This document shows positions 40,693 through 50,104 of a stretch of DNA of 64,000 nucleotides, piece by piece. Location: assembly GCF_039522935.1 (NCBI RefSeq), contig NZ_BAAAEI010000015.1, forward strand, positions 62,001 to 126,000, in the 5' to 3' direction. Positions within the stretch are counted from its first letter, which is position 1. Every line of letters starts with the position of its first letter. The notes beneath the pieces were generated by a model that was not told the origin of the DNA, did no database searches, and saw nothing but the letters and a program-made list of their open reading frames with translations. This stretch comes from Bowmanella denitrificans (lineage in GTDB: Bacteria > Pseudomonadota > Gammaproteobacteria > Enterobacterales > Alteromonadaceae). A program made the position numbers and the translations under genes.

Positions 40693-42651
40693 TTACTGCA
40701 AATGCCGATGCAAAAACTGACTAACCGTCTGAAAATAGTCTGTGCGGTTGGCCTGGTCATAAAAACCATGGGTTTCCGTGTCTTTTACAAACCATTGATA
40801 AGTTTTACCAGCCTTGTCCATGGCTTTACGCAGTCGCTCAGCATGTTTTATGGGAACCCGGCGGTCTTTCTCGTTGTGTGCAATCAATACGGGCGCTTTC
40901 AGCTTGTCCACATTGTAAATCGGTGAATAAGCTTTCAGCTTTGCTTGGTCGGTACCCAGCACATCCTGCAGATAGCTCTCTCCGTACGAGCGATCAGGAA
41001 TGTCTCCCTCTTCAAACATCAGAGGTAAGTCGTAGACCCCCACAGTACCGATCACACATCGGTACATATCTGGCACCAGGGTTGCCGCTTGGAGGGCAGC
41101 ATAACCGCCGAAGCTGGCCCCCATAATGCAGACTTTCTGTGAGTCAACCCGCCCTTGCCCGATAACCCATTGGGTGCCTTCGATAATGTCCTGCAAAATG
41201 CGCCCGCCCCATTGCTGGTAGCCTGCCACCTTAAATGCCTGGCCATAGCCACCTGAGCCACGGTAATTCACCCTCAGCACCGCATACCCCTGCGAAGCCA
41301 GCAGTTGCACTTCCCGGTCGAAGTCCCAGTAATCTCTGACACCATGTGGCCCGCCATGCACCAACACGACCAGCGGCACTTTTTGGTCAGCTGGCCGCGA
41401 CTGTGGATACGTCAGATAACCGGGGATACGAAGTTTATCAGAGGTCTCAAATTCAATGGGTTCTGAGGGCGACAAATGCTCACTCTGCAGATTTGCCAGA
41501 TTGGCAAACATCGAAAACAGGCTGTTTTTTTCTTTGTCGTACAAGTAGTAAGTACCGGCGTCAACATCATTACTGGTATAGATCATCCACAACTTGCCAT
41601 TCTTGCTTTTACTGGTAATCCTGACCTTGTAGCCTGGAAAAGTTTGCAAAAACTGCCGATACATAGCGACTTCATCATTGTCACGACCAAGCATGACATA
41701 GGTGGGATAATCCGGGTCTACCCGCAGGGCATAAATACTGTCACCGTCGGCGCTGTAGGTTACAGAAGTAATATCCACTTTATCATCGGTATACACTTCT
41801 TTCTTTTCACCGCTTTGCATATCCAACTGGAACAGCCCTTTAAGCGCCTGCCCCTGATTGTCCAGATAATAAAGTTTGTCGCCCTGTTCATTGAGCGCTA
41901 ACGGGTAAAAACCTTTGCCAAAGTCTGCACTGATCTCGGTCCACTCGTCATCTTCGTATCGGTAGGTGCGCCTGTTGTTGGTATCATCCAAACCTATGGC
42001 CAGTTTCAGATGACCTTTGCCATCGGCAACAAAATCGGCGTAAGACACCGGTGAACGGGTAATGGGATAGCTTAATTGACCGTTAAACACATTAAGCTTA
42101 TGGATACTGGCCTTGCGCTCTCCACCTTGTGACATGGGTGTGGAGGCTATCAGGATATGCTTTTCATCATCCGGCAGTGTACTGATAATCTCGCCCCAGC
42201 CGAAGGTATCCTGTTTCTTTTTAAGCCTGGAGCCGGTTTGCATTTCCCCCGCACCCACGCCATAAATCAGTTCACCATTTTTGCCGTTATAGTCCACCGC
42301 ATAAAGCTGCCCATAAAATTTCGGCTCTTCATCCCAGGGTTCGCTCTCTAAGAGTTTTATCACCAATCTTTGATCTGTGACCCAATAAGCCTCACCGGCT
42401 TCCTGACGGCCCGGAAATCTGGCACCACCGACAATTTTGCGATCCTGAGTACGAAAGACCGCCAGTTGGCGTTTACCCTCATGCACGAGAGTGACTGCTA
42501 ACAACTGACCATCGGGGGAAAGCTTGGCATCAGTAAAAGCATAATCGATGGCAAAATCCGCAGGCGAATATTGTGGCTTCGCTGCAACAACGGCAAAAGA
42601 CATAAAGCTGAAGATCAGGCACAAGGCCCGACAATAAAACATACCTGACAT
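40693..42651 (-). CDS. exported S9-family prolyl oligopeptidase-like peptidase
   Basis: A 652-residue exported serine peptidase. It has a signal peptide (to about residue 24), an N-terminal beta-propeller (SPDGQLLAVTLVHEGKRQLA), and a C-terminal hydrolase with Ser near 513 (GASFGGYAALQAA), Asp in IAHNEKDRRVP and His in TETHGFYDQANR. The type resembles bacterial acylaminoacyl/dipeptidyl peptidases. It begins at ATG 42651 with AAAAGGGA upstream. With the DPP4-like and M17 enzymes it gives the window a strong peptide-degrading set. Confidence 0.92.
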   Translation of the reverse strand: MSGMFYCRALCLIFSFMSFAVVAAKPQYSPADFAIDYAFTDAKLSPDGQLLAVTLVHEGKRQLAVFRTQDRKIVGGARFPGRQEAGEAYWVTDQRLVIKLLESEPWDEEPKFYGQLYAVDYNGKNGELIYGVGAGEMQTGSRLKKKQDTFGWGEIISTLPDDEKHILIASTPMSQGGERKASIHKLNVFNGQLSYPITRSPVSYADFVADGKGHLKLAIGLDDTNNRRTYRYEDDEWTEISADFGKGFYPLALNEQGDKLYYLDNQGQALKGLFQLDMQSGEKKEVYTDDKVDITSVTYSADGDSIYALRVDPDYPTYVMLGRDNDEVAMYRQFLQTFPGYKVRITSKSKNGKLWMIYTSNDVDAGTYYLYDKEKNSLFSMFANLANLQSEHLSPSEPIEFETSDKLRIPGYLTYPQSRPADQKVPLVVLVHGGPHGVRDYWDFDREVQLLASQGYAVLRVNYRGSGGYGQAFKVAGYQQWGGRILQDIIEGTQWVIGQGRVDSQKVCIMGASFGGYAALQAATLVPDMYRCVIGTVGVYDLPLMFEEGDIPDRSYGESYLQDVLGTDQAKLKAYSPIYNVDKLKAPVLIAHNEKDRRVPIKHAERLRKAMDKAGKTYQWFVKDTETHGFYDQANRTDYFQTVSQFLHRHLQ

Positions 42652-42822
42652 GGCAAAATCCCTTTTAATCTATTGTTTGGTATTGAAAGTGGTGCCACCA
42701 GACTATTATTCCGGCATAAATAATAATCTTTTGGCAAGACCACAACTGGAACTTAGCAAATACAAACCGGACAAGCTAGAATCGGCGGTCAATACTTAAT
42801 CGGCATAACGTCCGTTGAATAT

Positions 42823-42846
42823 AAAAAAGGCCTGGATGCCAGGCCT
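42823..42846 (-). terminator. terminator of nqrM
   Basis: AGGCCTGG, loop ATG, CCAGGCCT: an eight-base perfect stem with a run of six As on its left, which on the minus strand is a T-run after the hairpin. It lies ten bases after the nqrM stop. Confidence 0.9.
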
Positions 42847-42856
42847 CAGACAGACA

Positions 42857-43090
42857 TCAAATAATTTGATTACGCTGCCATTCCTTGAGCTTCTCCTGGC
42901 GCGCCTGTTCGCGGGCCTCTCTGGCTTTTTTCCTGTCACAGGGCTCGGGGCAATCACAAGCCTTTTCAATTCCCAGCGCGCCTAACCCGCCGCAACTGCC
43001 GGAAATGGATTTCTTCTGCAACAGGTAGCCGATAGACATGGCAACCACAATAACCAGAAAAAAACCGAAGGCTAGAAAAAAAGTACTCAC
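42857..43090 (-). CDS. nqrM: Na+-NQR maturation factor NqrM
   Basis: A 77-residue membrane protein needed to deliver iron to the Na+-translocating NADH:quinone reductase. One TM helix (about 5-22) is followed by a Cys cluster (Cys33, 45, 47, 51 in SGSCGGLGALGIEKACDCPE and following) and a charged helix. The Cys pattern and length match NqrM (DUF539) exactly. It starts at GTG 43090, eight bases after apbE, and ends in a strong terminator. Confidence 0.96.
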   Translation of the reverse strand: MSTFFLAFGFFLVIVVAMSIGYLLQKKSISGSCGGLGALGIEKACDCPEPCDRKKAREAREQARQEKLKEWQRNQII

Positions 43091-43098
43091 GTCACTTC

Positions 43099-44106
43099 CT
43101 ACTGCAAAAATGGCTCAAATTCCGGGCTATTATACGCTTTAAATCCATCTTTTTCTCGGGTGATCAGCAAAACAGCCAATTTATGTTCCGTGGCAAAGGC
43201 AACCCCCTGTTCAGCGCCCATGACATTAATTGCCGTCGCCAGACCATCGGCGGTCATACTGGAGGGATGTACCACAGTAACGGAAACCAGATTGTGTTGA
43301 ATGGGGTAACCTGTGGTGGGATCGATTAAATGCGAATAGCGCACACCATTTTCTTCAAAATAATTGCGGTAATCACCGGAAGTAGCGACGGCATTGTTAC
43401 CCACACTAATGATTTGCTGCACCGCACGTTCACCGGACAGCGGCTTTTCTATGGCCACCCGCCAGGCTGAGCCGTTGGCTTTTTGGCCTGACAAACGCAT
43501 TTCCCCGCCAATTTCCACCAGATAGTCATGTAAGCCCCTGTCATCCAGTATATCGGCTACAACATCAACCCCGTAGCCCTTGGCTATGGTGGACAAATCC
43601 ACATACAGATCGGGTTGGCTTTTACTGGCACTGTCTGCATGCAGATGTAACTTTTCCAATCCCGTTTGTGCTTTGGCCGCATCGATGACCTGTTGTTCAG
43701 GGACATGCTCCGGCCTGGCCTTAGGGCCAAAGCCCCACAGGTTGACCAACGGGCCGACCGTGACATCCAGTTTACCGGCACTGATTTGCCCTAAGCGTTT
43801 AGCTTCTCTCATAACCGACAGGGTTTGTGCGGATAAAGGAAACGGCTCGCTACTTTGCCACTGGTTAAAACGGGATAGTTCAGAGTCCGGGTCATAAGTG
43901 GACATCTGCTTGTTCACCAGCGCCAGGGCAGCATCGATATCCGCCTGCAGTTGTTGTTCATCCAACCCTTGGTGATTCACAAACTTAATATGGTAAGTGG
44001 TGCCCATGGTCTTACCAGACAGGGCAGTTTCACTTGGTGCCGGGGTACAGGCCACCAACAGACAGAGCAGCAACCATAGAATGCTGCCGCCGAGTAATCT
44101 TTGCAT
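43099..44106 (-). CDS. apbE: FAD:protein FMN transferase ApbE
   Basis: A 335-residue lipoprotein (lipobox LVAC, Cys20) that attaches FMN covalently to threonine in NqrB and NqrC, using FAD. Family motifs include SGKTMGTTYHIKFVNHQG, DPDSELSRFN, LDVTVGPLVNLWGFGP, ATSGDYRNYFEENG and DPTTGYPIQ. It lies between nqrF and nqrM on the same strand, but a strong terminator (44167-44190) separates it from nqrF, so it may have its own promoter or depend on read-through. Confidence 0.95.
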   Translation of the reverse strand: MQRLLGGSILWLLLCLLVACTPAPSETALSGKTMGTTYHIKFVNHQGLDEQQLQADIDAALALVNKQMSTYDPDSELSRFNQWQSSEPFPLSAQTLSVMREAKRLGQISAGKLDVTVGPLVNLWGFGPKARPEHVPEQQVIDAAKAQTGLEKLHLHADSASKSQPDLYVDLSTIAKGYGVDVVADILDDRGLHDYLVEIGGEMRLSGQKANGSAWRVAIEKPLSGERAVQQIISVGNNAVATSGDYRNYFEENGVRYSHLIDPTTGYPIQHNLVSVTVVHPSSMTADGLATAINVMGAEQGVAFATEHKLAVLLITREKDGFKAYNSPEFEPFLQ

Positions 44107-44166
44107 ATGTATTTCTCTTAAAACGCTAGCATGGAGCCAATAGCGCTCATTTAACCGATAATGACA

Positions 44167-44190
44167 AAAAAGGGGCCGAAGCCCCTTTTA
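44167..44190 (-). terminator. terminator of the nqrABCDEF operon
   Basis: AAAAGGGGC, loop CGAA, GCCCCTTTT: a near-perfect stem with A-rich and T-rich flanks, two bases past the nqrF stop. On the minus strand a T-run follows the hairpin. Confidence 0.93.
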
Positions 44191-44191
44191 A

Positions 44192-45424
44192 TTATCCGCC
44201 GAAGTCATCCAGCAGAATGTTTTCATCTTCCACGCCCAGATCCTTGAGCATCTTGATGACGGCCGCGTTCATCATTGGCGGTCCACACATGTAGAACTCA
44301 CAATCTTCCGGTGCAGGATGATCCTTCAGGTAGTTTTCCAGCAATACCTGGTGGATAAAACCTGTGTAGCCTGTCCAGTTATCTTCTGGCTGTGGATCAG
44401 AGAGTGCCACGTGCCATTTGAAGTTTTCATTCTCTGACTGCAAGGTGTCAAAATCTTCCACATAGAACATTTCGCGCAGAGAACGTGCTCCATACCAGAA
44501 GCTGATCTTGCGCTTGCTGTTCAGACGACGCAGTTGGTCGAAAATGTGCGAGCGCATTGGCGCCATACCGGCACCACCGCCGATAAAGACCATCTCAGCA
44601 TCGGTTTCCTTGGCAAAGAACTCACCAAAGGGACCAGAGATAGTGACCTTGTCCCCTTCCTTCAGGCTCCAGATGTACGAGGACATCTTCCCGCAGGGCA
44701 GGCTAAGGTTATTCGGTGGCGGCGTTGCGATCCGTACGTTCAGCATAATAATGCCTTTCTCTTCCGGATAGTTCGCCATGGAGTAAGCACGGATAGTTTC
44801 GTCATCGACCTTGGATTCCAGCTTGAAGAAGCCGAACCGTTCCCAGTCGCCACGGAATTTTTCCGGTACATCGAAATCCTGGTACTTCACGTGATGGGGT
44901 GGCGCTTCAATCTGAATATAACCACCGGCACGGAAAGGCACACTTTCACCAGCAGGAATTGCCAGCTTCAGCTCTTTGATAAAGGTCGCTTTGTTATCGT
45001 TGGAGATAACAGTACAGTCCCATTTCTTGATGCCGAAGATTTCTTCTTCCAGTTCGATCTTCATGTCCTGCTTGATAGCTACCTGACAGGACAGACGGCA
45101 ACCTTCGCGCGCTTCACGCTTGCTGATATGGTCCAGTTCAGTAGGCAGAATCTCGCCACCACCATCGTGGATATGCACACGGCACTGGCCACAAGAGCCA
45201 CCGCCACCACAGGCAGAAGACACAAAAATACCGGCATTGGCCAAGGCGCCCAGCAGCTTGTCGCCTGGCTGCGCCTTAATGGCTTTGTCGGGATCGTCAT
45301 TGATCAAAATGGTCACTTCGCCGGCAGGCACCAGTTTGGACTTGGCGAACATAATAATGAACACCAGGGCCAATACGATGGCGATAAACATGCCGACACC
45401 CAGATAAATTTCTATTTGATTCAT
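44192..45424 (-). CDS. nqrF: Na+-NQR subunit F, NADH dehydrogenase component
   Basis: A 410-residue subunit that takes electrons from NADH. It has one TM helix (about 6-28), a 2Fe-2S ferredoxin domain with SACGGGGSCGQC and a fourth Cys in CRLSC, an FAD domain (RAYSMANYPEE), and an NADH-binding domain (FIGGGAGMAPMRSHIFDQLR). I use ATG 45424, with a TTGGAGG site upstream; the frame also opens at 45436. It is the last gene of the operon, followed by the terminator at 44167. Confidence 0.97.
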   Translation of the reverse strand: MNQIEIYLGVGMFIAIVLALVFIIMFAKSKLVPAGEVTILINDDPDKAIKAQPGDKLLGALANAGIFVSSACGGGGSCGQCRVHIHDGGGEILPTELDHISKREAREGCRLSCQVAIKQDMKIELEEEIFGIKKWDCTVISNDNKATFIKELKLAIPAGESVPFRAGGYIQIEAPPHHVKYQDFDVPEKFRGDWERFGFFKLESKVDDETIRAYSMANYPEEKGIIMLNVRIATPPPNNLSLPCGKMSSYIWSLKEGDKVTISGPFGEFFAKETDAEMVFIGGGAGMAPMRSHIFDQLRRLNSKRKISFWYGARSLREMFYVEDFDTLQSENENFKWHVALSDPQPEDNWTGYTGFIHQVLLENYLKDHPAPEDCEFYMCGPPMMNAAVIKMLKDLGVEDENILLDDFGG

Positions 45425-45446
45425 CAGAACCTCCAAGTGCAGCGCG

Positions 45447-46055
45447 TTACAGGGAAATACCGGTGAAGGACTGGAAGCCCAGCGCCATCAAACCAGCGAT
45501 CATAAATACCGAGCCCAGGCCACGCAGACCATCTGGGATATCGGCATACTTGAGTTTTTCACGTACCGCAGCCAGCAAGGTAATGGCCAGAGCCCAACCG
45601 ATACCGCTACCTACACCGTACACAATGCTTTCGGTGAAGTTGTACTCACGCTGTACTGCAAAGGCCACACCACCGAAAATGGCGCAGTTCACGGTAATCA
45701 GCGGCAGGAAAATACCCAACGCGTTGTACAAAGCCGGGAAAAACTTATCCAGCGCCATTTCCAGAATCTGCACCAAGGCGGCGATAACACCGATAAAGGT
45801 CAGGAAGTTCAGGAAGCTCAGATCAGCATCCGGGAAACCGGCCCAGGCCAGTGCGCCAGGGGCCAGGATACTGGTGTAGATAACCTGGTTAACAGGCACA
45901 GAAATACCCAGAACCACCACTACCGCCACACCCAGACCCATAGCTGTTTTTACTTTTTTGGAAACAGCCAGGAAGGTACACATGCCCAGGAACAAAGACA
46001 GGGCCATGTTCTCGATAAAGATCGAACGAACAAACAAACTCAGATAATGTTCCAT
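45447..46055 (-). CDS. nqrE: Na+-NQR subunit E
   Basis: A 202-residue integral membrane subunit with six helices and the conserved Cys residues that share an iron site with NqrD (MCTFLAVSKKVKTAMGLGVA and LPLITVNCAIFGGVAF). Length fits NqrE exactly. It lies 22 bases before the nqrF ATG. Confidence 0.96.
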   Translation of the reverse strand: MEHYLSLFVRSIFIENMALSLFLGMCTFLAVSKKVKTAMGLGVAVVVVLGISVPVNQVIYTSILAPGALAWAGFPDADLSFLNFLTFIGVIAALVQILEMALDKFFPALYNALGIFLPLITVNCAIFGGVAFAVQREYNFTESIVYGVGSGIGWALAITLLAAVREKLKYADIPDGLRGLGSVFMIAGLMALGFQSFTGISL

Positions 46056-46058
46056 GCG

Positions 46059-46691
46059 TTACTCCTTGGGCTCAACTTGCTGCGGACGTATGGTACGGAT
46101 AAACCAAATCATACCGGCAATCAGGATAAATGAGCTGAACGGCAGGATCAGCAAACCGTTACCCTGATACCAGCCACCATTTTGTACCAGTGGCAGGATT
46201 TCAAAGCCCAGAATAGTGCCGAAACCAAACAGTTCTTTAATAGTGCCGATGACAATCAGGATAAAGGAGTAACCCAGACCGTTACCGATACCATCCAGGA
46301 AGCTCATCATGGGTGGGTTTTTCATGGCATAAGCTTCAGCCCGCCCCATAACGATACAGTTGGTAATAATCAAACCAACGAATACCGAGAGCTGCTTGGA
46401 GATCTCGTAGGAATAGGCCTTGAGAATCTGGTCAACAACTATTACCAGTGACGCGATAATGGTCATCTGAATGATGATCCGCACGCTGGACGGAATCTGG
46501 TTACGAATTAACGAGATGAATAAGTTAGAGAACGCGACCACGGCGGTCAGCGCCAGTGACATGACCAGTGCCGTCTCTAACTTAGTAGTAATTGCCAGTG
46601 CCGAGCAAATCCCCAGTACCTGCAATGCGATAGGGTTGTTGTCCAGAATCGGACCAAACAACACCTTTTTGGTTTCTTTAGACATTGCCAT
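46059..46691 (-). CDS. nqrD: Na+-NQR subunit D
   Basis: A 210-residue integral membrane subunit paralogous to NqrE, with six helices and conserved Cys in LGICSALAITTKLETALVM and FVGLIITNCIVMGRAEAYAM. Three bases separate it from nqrE. Together NqrD and NqrE carry the intramembrane iron centre. Confidence 0.96.
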   Translation of the reverse strand: MAMSKETKKVLFGPILDNNPIALQVLGICSALAITTKLETALVMSLALTAVVAFSNLFISLIRNQIPSSVRIIIQMTIIASLVIVVDQILKAYSYEISKQLSVFVGLIITNCIVMGRAEAYAMKNPPMMSFLDGIGNGLGYSFILIVIGTIKELFGFGTILGFEILPLVQNGGWYQGNGLLILPFSSFILIAGMIWFIRTIRPQQVEPKE

Positions 46692-46704
46692 TTAGTTTGC
46701 CTCC

Positions 46705-47463
46705 TCAGGACTTCCAGGGTTGCTTGGCCAGAAACGGGCCAAAACCTTGCTCACCCAACCAGAAATCCAGTGTATGTTGTACACCGTTGCTGGTCAGGGT
46801 GGCACCGGACAGCGCATCGACAGCATGTACATCATCGGCTGAAGCATTCTTCTTCACCGCAATGGCCACTTTGCCATCTTCAAACAGCTGCTTACCGTCC
46901 CACTTGGCTTTCCAGTCAGGGTTCAGTACTTCACCACCCAGTCCAGGGGTTTCCTTTTGCTGGTAATAAACCAGTTCACGAGCGGTTTTACCATCGGCAT
47001 CAACCGCCAGGAAGGCGTACATCAGATCCCACAAACCACTGCCGTGCACGGGCAGAATGATACGGTTAACCTGACCGGCATCGTCTTTCACCAGATAAAC
47101 AGACGCTACGTTAGGCTTGCGTTGGAAACCAACTTTGCTACCTTCCAGTTTAGTGCTGGTAGCAGGGTCCTTAGCCGCCTTGTACATGTCGTAGCTATCA
47201 GATGGCTTCTCGACATAGTCACCAGAATCCAGATCCACATAACGCTCTTCAACACGCGCTTTGTAAGTTCCGGCAATGTCACCTTTGGCGTCAGCCAGTA
47301 AACCGGCCGCTTCCAGAATATTGGTTTGTTTGTCCAGTGCCGCATTGTGCTGCTGCAAAGACCGCAGGCCTACGGCAGCACCGGATACCACAATGGAACA
47401 AACCAGACAGACGGCGACAACAACGCCAACTGTCCTTCCTAAAGTTTCTTTTTTAGCTGACAC
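46705..47463 (-). CDS. nqrC: Na+-NQR subunit C
   Basis: A 252-residue subunit with one TM helix (about 9-33) and a periplasmic domain bearing covalent FMN on the Thr of SGATLTSNGV, the ApbE target motif. I choose GTG 47463: it has GGAGG seven bases upstream and yields the typical N-terminus SAKKETLGRT. The frame opens earlier at 47496, within nqrB. The start overlaps the end of nqrB by about 11 bases. Confidence 0.95.
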   Translation of the reverse strand: MSAKKETLGRTVGVVVAVCLVCSIVVSGAAVGLRSLQQHNAALDKQTNILEAAGLLADAKGDIAGTYKARVEERYVDLDSGDYVEKPSDSYDMYKAAKDPATSTKLEGSKVGFQRKPNVASVYLVKDDAGQVNRIILPVHGSGLWDLMYAFLAVDADGKTARELVYYQQKETPGLGGEVLNPDWKAKWDGKQLFEDGKVAIAVKKNASADDVHAVDALSGATLTSNGVQHTLDFWLGEQGFGPFLAKQPWKS

Positions 47464-48679
47464 GCGCCATCCTCCGTTTGATATTGCCTTGAACAACGAA
47501 GTAGTCGAACAAAGGTGCCCACAGGTTAGCGAACAGGATCGCCAGCATCATACCTTCAGGGAAGGCCGGGTTGAGCACACGAATCATTACACACATAAAG
47601 CCGATTAACAGGCCATATGCCCATTTACCTTTATTGGTAAAGGAGGCAGACACCGGGTCAGTGGCCATAAACAGCATACCAAAGGCAAAACCACCAGTGA
47701 CCAAATGCCAGTACCAAGGCATGGCGAACATGGCATTGGTGTCGCTTCCAATCATATTAAGCAGGGTGCTGAACACCGCCATACCCGCTAACACACCCAG
47801 CACAATGCGCCAGGATGCAATACGCAGATACATAATGAACAGACCACCAATCAACAAGGCCAGTGTTGAGGTTTCACCAACAGATCCTTGAATGCTGCCG
47901 AAGAAGGCATTCCACCACTCAGCGTTTAAGCTCCAATCGGTAATCTGGCCAGAAGCAGCTTGTCCCAGCGCCGTCGCACCAGAGAAACCATCAGCCGCAG
48001 TCCAGATTGCATCCCCGGAGATTTGCGCAGGATAGGCGAAGTATAAGAACGCACGACCAGACAAGGCGGGGTTCAGGAAGTTACGGCCAGTACCGCCAAA
48101 CACTTCTTTGGCAATCACCACACCGAAACTGATACCCAAAGCAACCTGCCATAGTGGAATAGTTGCTGGTAGCGTCAGGGCAAACAGTACGGAAGTAACG
48201 AAGAAACCTTCGTTAACTTCATGCTTACGAATAGACGCAAACAACACTTCCCAGAAGCCACCCACCGCAAATGTCACGGCGTAGATTGGCAGGAAGAAAC
48301 AGGCGCCATAGCCAAACATGGCCAACCAGCCAGTAGTTTGGGTGCCCAGTTCACCGCCAAGGGCAGCAAATAAACCCGCCTGCCAGTACCCTTCCACCGT
48401 TGCAGCCCAAGTGACTGCATCGCTGCCAAGAATAGCGTGGTGCGCTTGATAGCCAACGTTGTACATACCATAAAACATGGCTGGGAAGGTCGCCATCCAC
48501 ACCATAATCATGATGCGTTTCAGATCAATGCTGTCACGTACGTGAGTACCTGTCTTATTAACCAAACCAGGCGTATAGAAAATGGTCGCCGCGGCTTCAT
48601 ACAAGGCATACCATTTTTCGTATTTACCACCCGGCTCAAAATTGGGTTCGATTTTCTCGAGATATTCTTTCAAGCTCAT
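47453..48679 (-). CDS. nqrB: Na+-NQR subunit B
   Basis: A 408-residue membrane subunit with about ten helices that carries covalent FMN, attached at the Thr of GFSGATALGQA, and riboflavin, and takes part in Na+ transport. The N-terminus MSLKEYLEKIEPNFEPGGKY and motifs such as GGTGRNFLNPALSGRAFLYF are typical. The stop overlaps nqrC. Confidence 0.97.
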   Translation of the reverse strand: MSLKEYLEKIEPNFEPGGKYEKWYALYEAAATIFYTPGLVNKTGTHVRDSIDLKRIMIMVWMATFPAMFYGMYNVGYQAHHAILGSDAVTWAATVEGYWQAGLFAALGGELGTQTTGWLAMFGYGACFFLPIYAVTFAVGGFWEVLFASIRKHEVNEGFFVTSVLFALTLPATIPLWQVALGISFGVVIAKEVFGGTGRNFLNPALSGRAFLYFAYPAQISGDAIWTAADGFSGATALGQAASGQITDWSLNAEWWNAFFGSIQGSVGETSTLALLIGGLFIMYLRIASWRIVLGVLAGMAVFSTLLNMIGSDTNAMFAMPWYWHLVTGGFAFGMLFMATDPVSASFTNKGKWAYGLLIGFMCVMIRVLNPAFPEGMMLAILFANLWAPLFDYFVVQGNIKRRMARVS

Positions 48680-48682
48680 GGA

Positions 48683-50023
48683 TCAGCCCTCTTTCTCTAT
48701 CTTGGTCAGGCAATCACGCAGCACAGGACCGTAGTTGTACTTGCCTGGGCATACGTAGGTACACAAACCAAGATCTTCTTCATCCAACTCAAGACAGCCC
48801 AAGGTTTGGGCACTGTCCGTATCGCCAGCCAGCAAGTCGCGCAGCAGCAAAGTGGGAAGAATATCCAGAGGCATTACGCGCTCGTAGTTACCAATTGGTA
48901 CCATGGCACGATCAGAACCATTAGTGGTAGTGGTCATATTGAACAGACGCTTAGGACTGAGGTGACCTAAGTAGGCACGGGTGACAGAGTGTTTGTCACT
49001 ACCTGGACGCAGCCAGCCAAACAGTTCTTTCTCGCGCCCTTCCGCCAGCAAGCTAAGTTGCAGGTGGAAACGTCCCAAATACGCATGTACGCCCTGAGCG
49101 TGAGTACCACACAGTACCGAACCCGATACCACGCGAACTTCACTACCTTCAGTTTCACCTGCGGTCAGCTCTTCAGTACTGGCACCCAGAACAGTGCGCA
49201 GCAAACGTGGATTTTTGGCCGCAGGGCCTGCCAGGGCAACCACACGACGATTATCCAGCTCACCTGTGGTGAACAGGTGGCCAATGGCCATCACGTCCTG
49301 GTAGTTGATATGCCAGACCACTTTGGCAGCACCGGCAGAATCCAGGAAATGAATATGCGTACCTACCAACCCTGCTGGGTGGGGGCCAGCGAATTCATTT
49401 ACCTCAGCCTGCGCGCTGCCAGTATCAATATTGGCACCCGGTGCTTTACTGACATACAGCTTACCTTCGGTAAGACGGCGCAGCACGGTCAGACCATTGA
49501 TAAAATCGTCTTTACGTTCTGCGATGATGGCAACAGGGTCAGCGGCCAGTGGATTGGTATCCATGGCATTGACAAAGATGGCGCGTGGAGAGGAACCCAG
49601 TGCCGGCGCTTTACTGTATGGACGAGTGCGCAAGGCAGTCCACAGACCAGAGTCGACCAGATTCTTCTCAACGTCATCCCTGCCAAGGGACGCAAGCTGA
49701 GCGGCATCATATTTGGCAAAGTTTTCCTGCGCATCGCCGGACACTTCAATAACAACTGACTGCAGCACACGCTGGGCGCCACGGTTCACTTGTTTGATGG
49801 TTCCTGCTGCAGGAGCGGTGTATTTAACGCCGGGATTTTTTTTGTCTTCGAAAAGCACCTGGCCTTTCTTAACAGTATCGCCTTCGGCAACGGCCATAGT
49901 AGGCCGCATTCCGACGTACTCTTCCCCAAGAACAGCAACCCGGGTGATCCGGGGCCCTTCATGGATCTGTTGTTGTGGCGCTCCCGCAATGGGGAGGTCC
50001 AACCCTTTGGTGATTTTTATCAT
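48683..50023 (-). CDS. nqrA: Na+-NQR subunit A
   Basis: A 446-residue cytoplasmic subunit that binds quinone at the membrane face. The N-terminus MIKITKGLDLPIAGAP is family-typical, so I prefer ATG 50023; GTG 50035 also opens the frame. Neither has a strong ribosome site. It is the first gene of the six-gene operon, with a structured leader (50048-50104) just upstream and three bases between its stop and nqrB. Confidence 0.96.
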   Translation of the reverse strand: MIKITKGLDLPIAGAPQQQIHEGPRITRVAVLGEEYVGMRPTMAVAEGDTVKKGQVLFEDKKNPGVKYTAPAAGTIKQVNRGAQRVLQSVVIEVSGDAQENFAKYDAAQLASLGRDDVEKNLVDSGLWTALRTRPYSKAPALGSSPRAIFVNAMDTNPLAADPVAIIAERKDDFINGLTVLRRLTEGKLYVSKAPGANIDTGSAQAEVNEFAGPHPAGLVGTHIHFLDSAGAAKVVWHINYQDVMAIGHLFTTGELDNRRVVALAGPAAKNPRLLRTVLGASTEELTAGETEGSEVRVVSGSVLCGTHAQGVHAYLGRFHLQLSLLAEGREKELFGWLRPGSDKHSVTRAYLGHLSPKRLFNMTTTTNGSDRAMVPIGNYERVMPLDILPTLLLRDLLAGDTDSAQTLGCLELDEEDLGLCTYVCPGKYNYGPVLRDCLTKIEKEG

Positions 50024-50047
50024 ACGCAATTGCACTACTTATTTACT

Positions 50048-50104
50048 GAATACTCATCAGGATTTGCCCTGATGTCCCACCAAGCCCCATCCTGATGAGT
50101 ATTC
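50048..50104 (-). promoter_or_regulatory. alternating-hairpin leader of the nqr operon
   Basis: A perfect 16-base inverted repeat, GAATACTCATCAGGAT (50048-50063) and ATCCTGATGAGTATTC (50089-50104), encloses a 25-base loop. Inside, a second hairpin can form from CATCAGG (50055-50061) and CCTGATG (50068-50074). Both use the same CATCAGG arm, so they exclude each other. It ends 25 bases before the nqrA ATG, in the expected leader. A dyad operator for a regulator is the alternative to an RNA switch. Confidence 0.6.

Noticed and set aside
44534..45466. 310-residue plus-strand frame
   Set aside because: Wholly antisense to nqrF, with no domain of its own.
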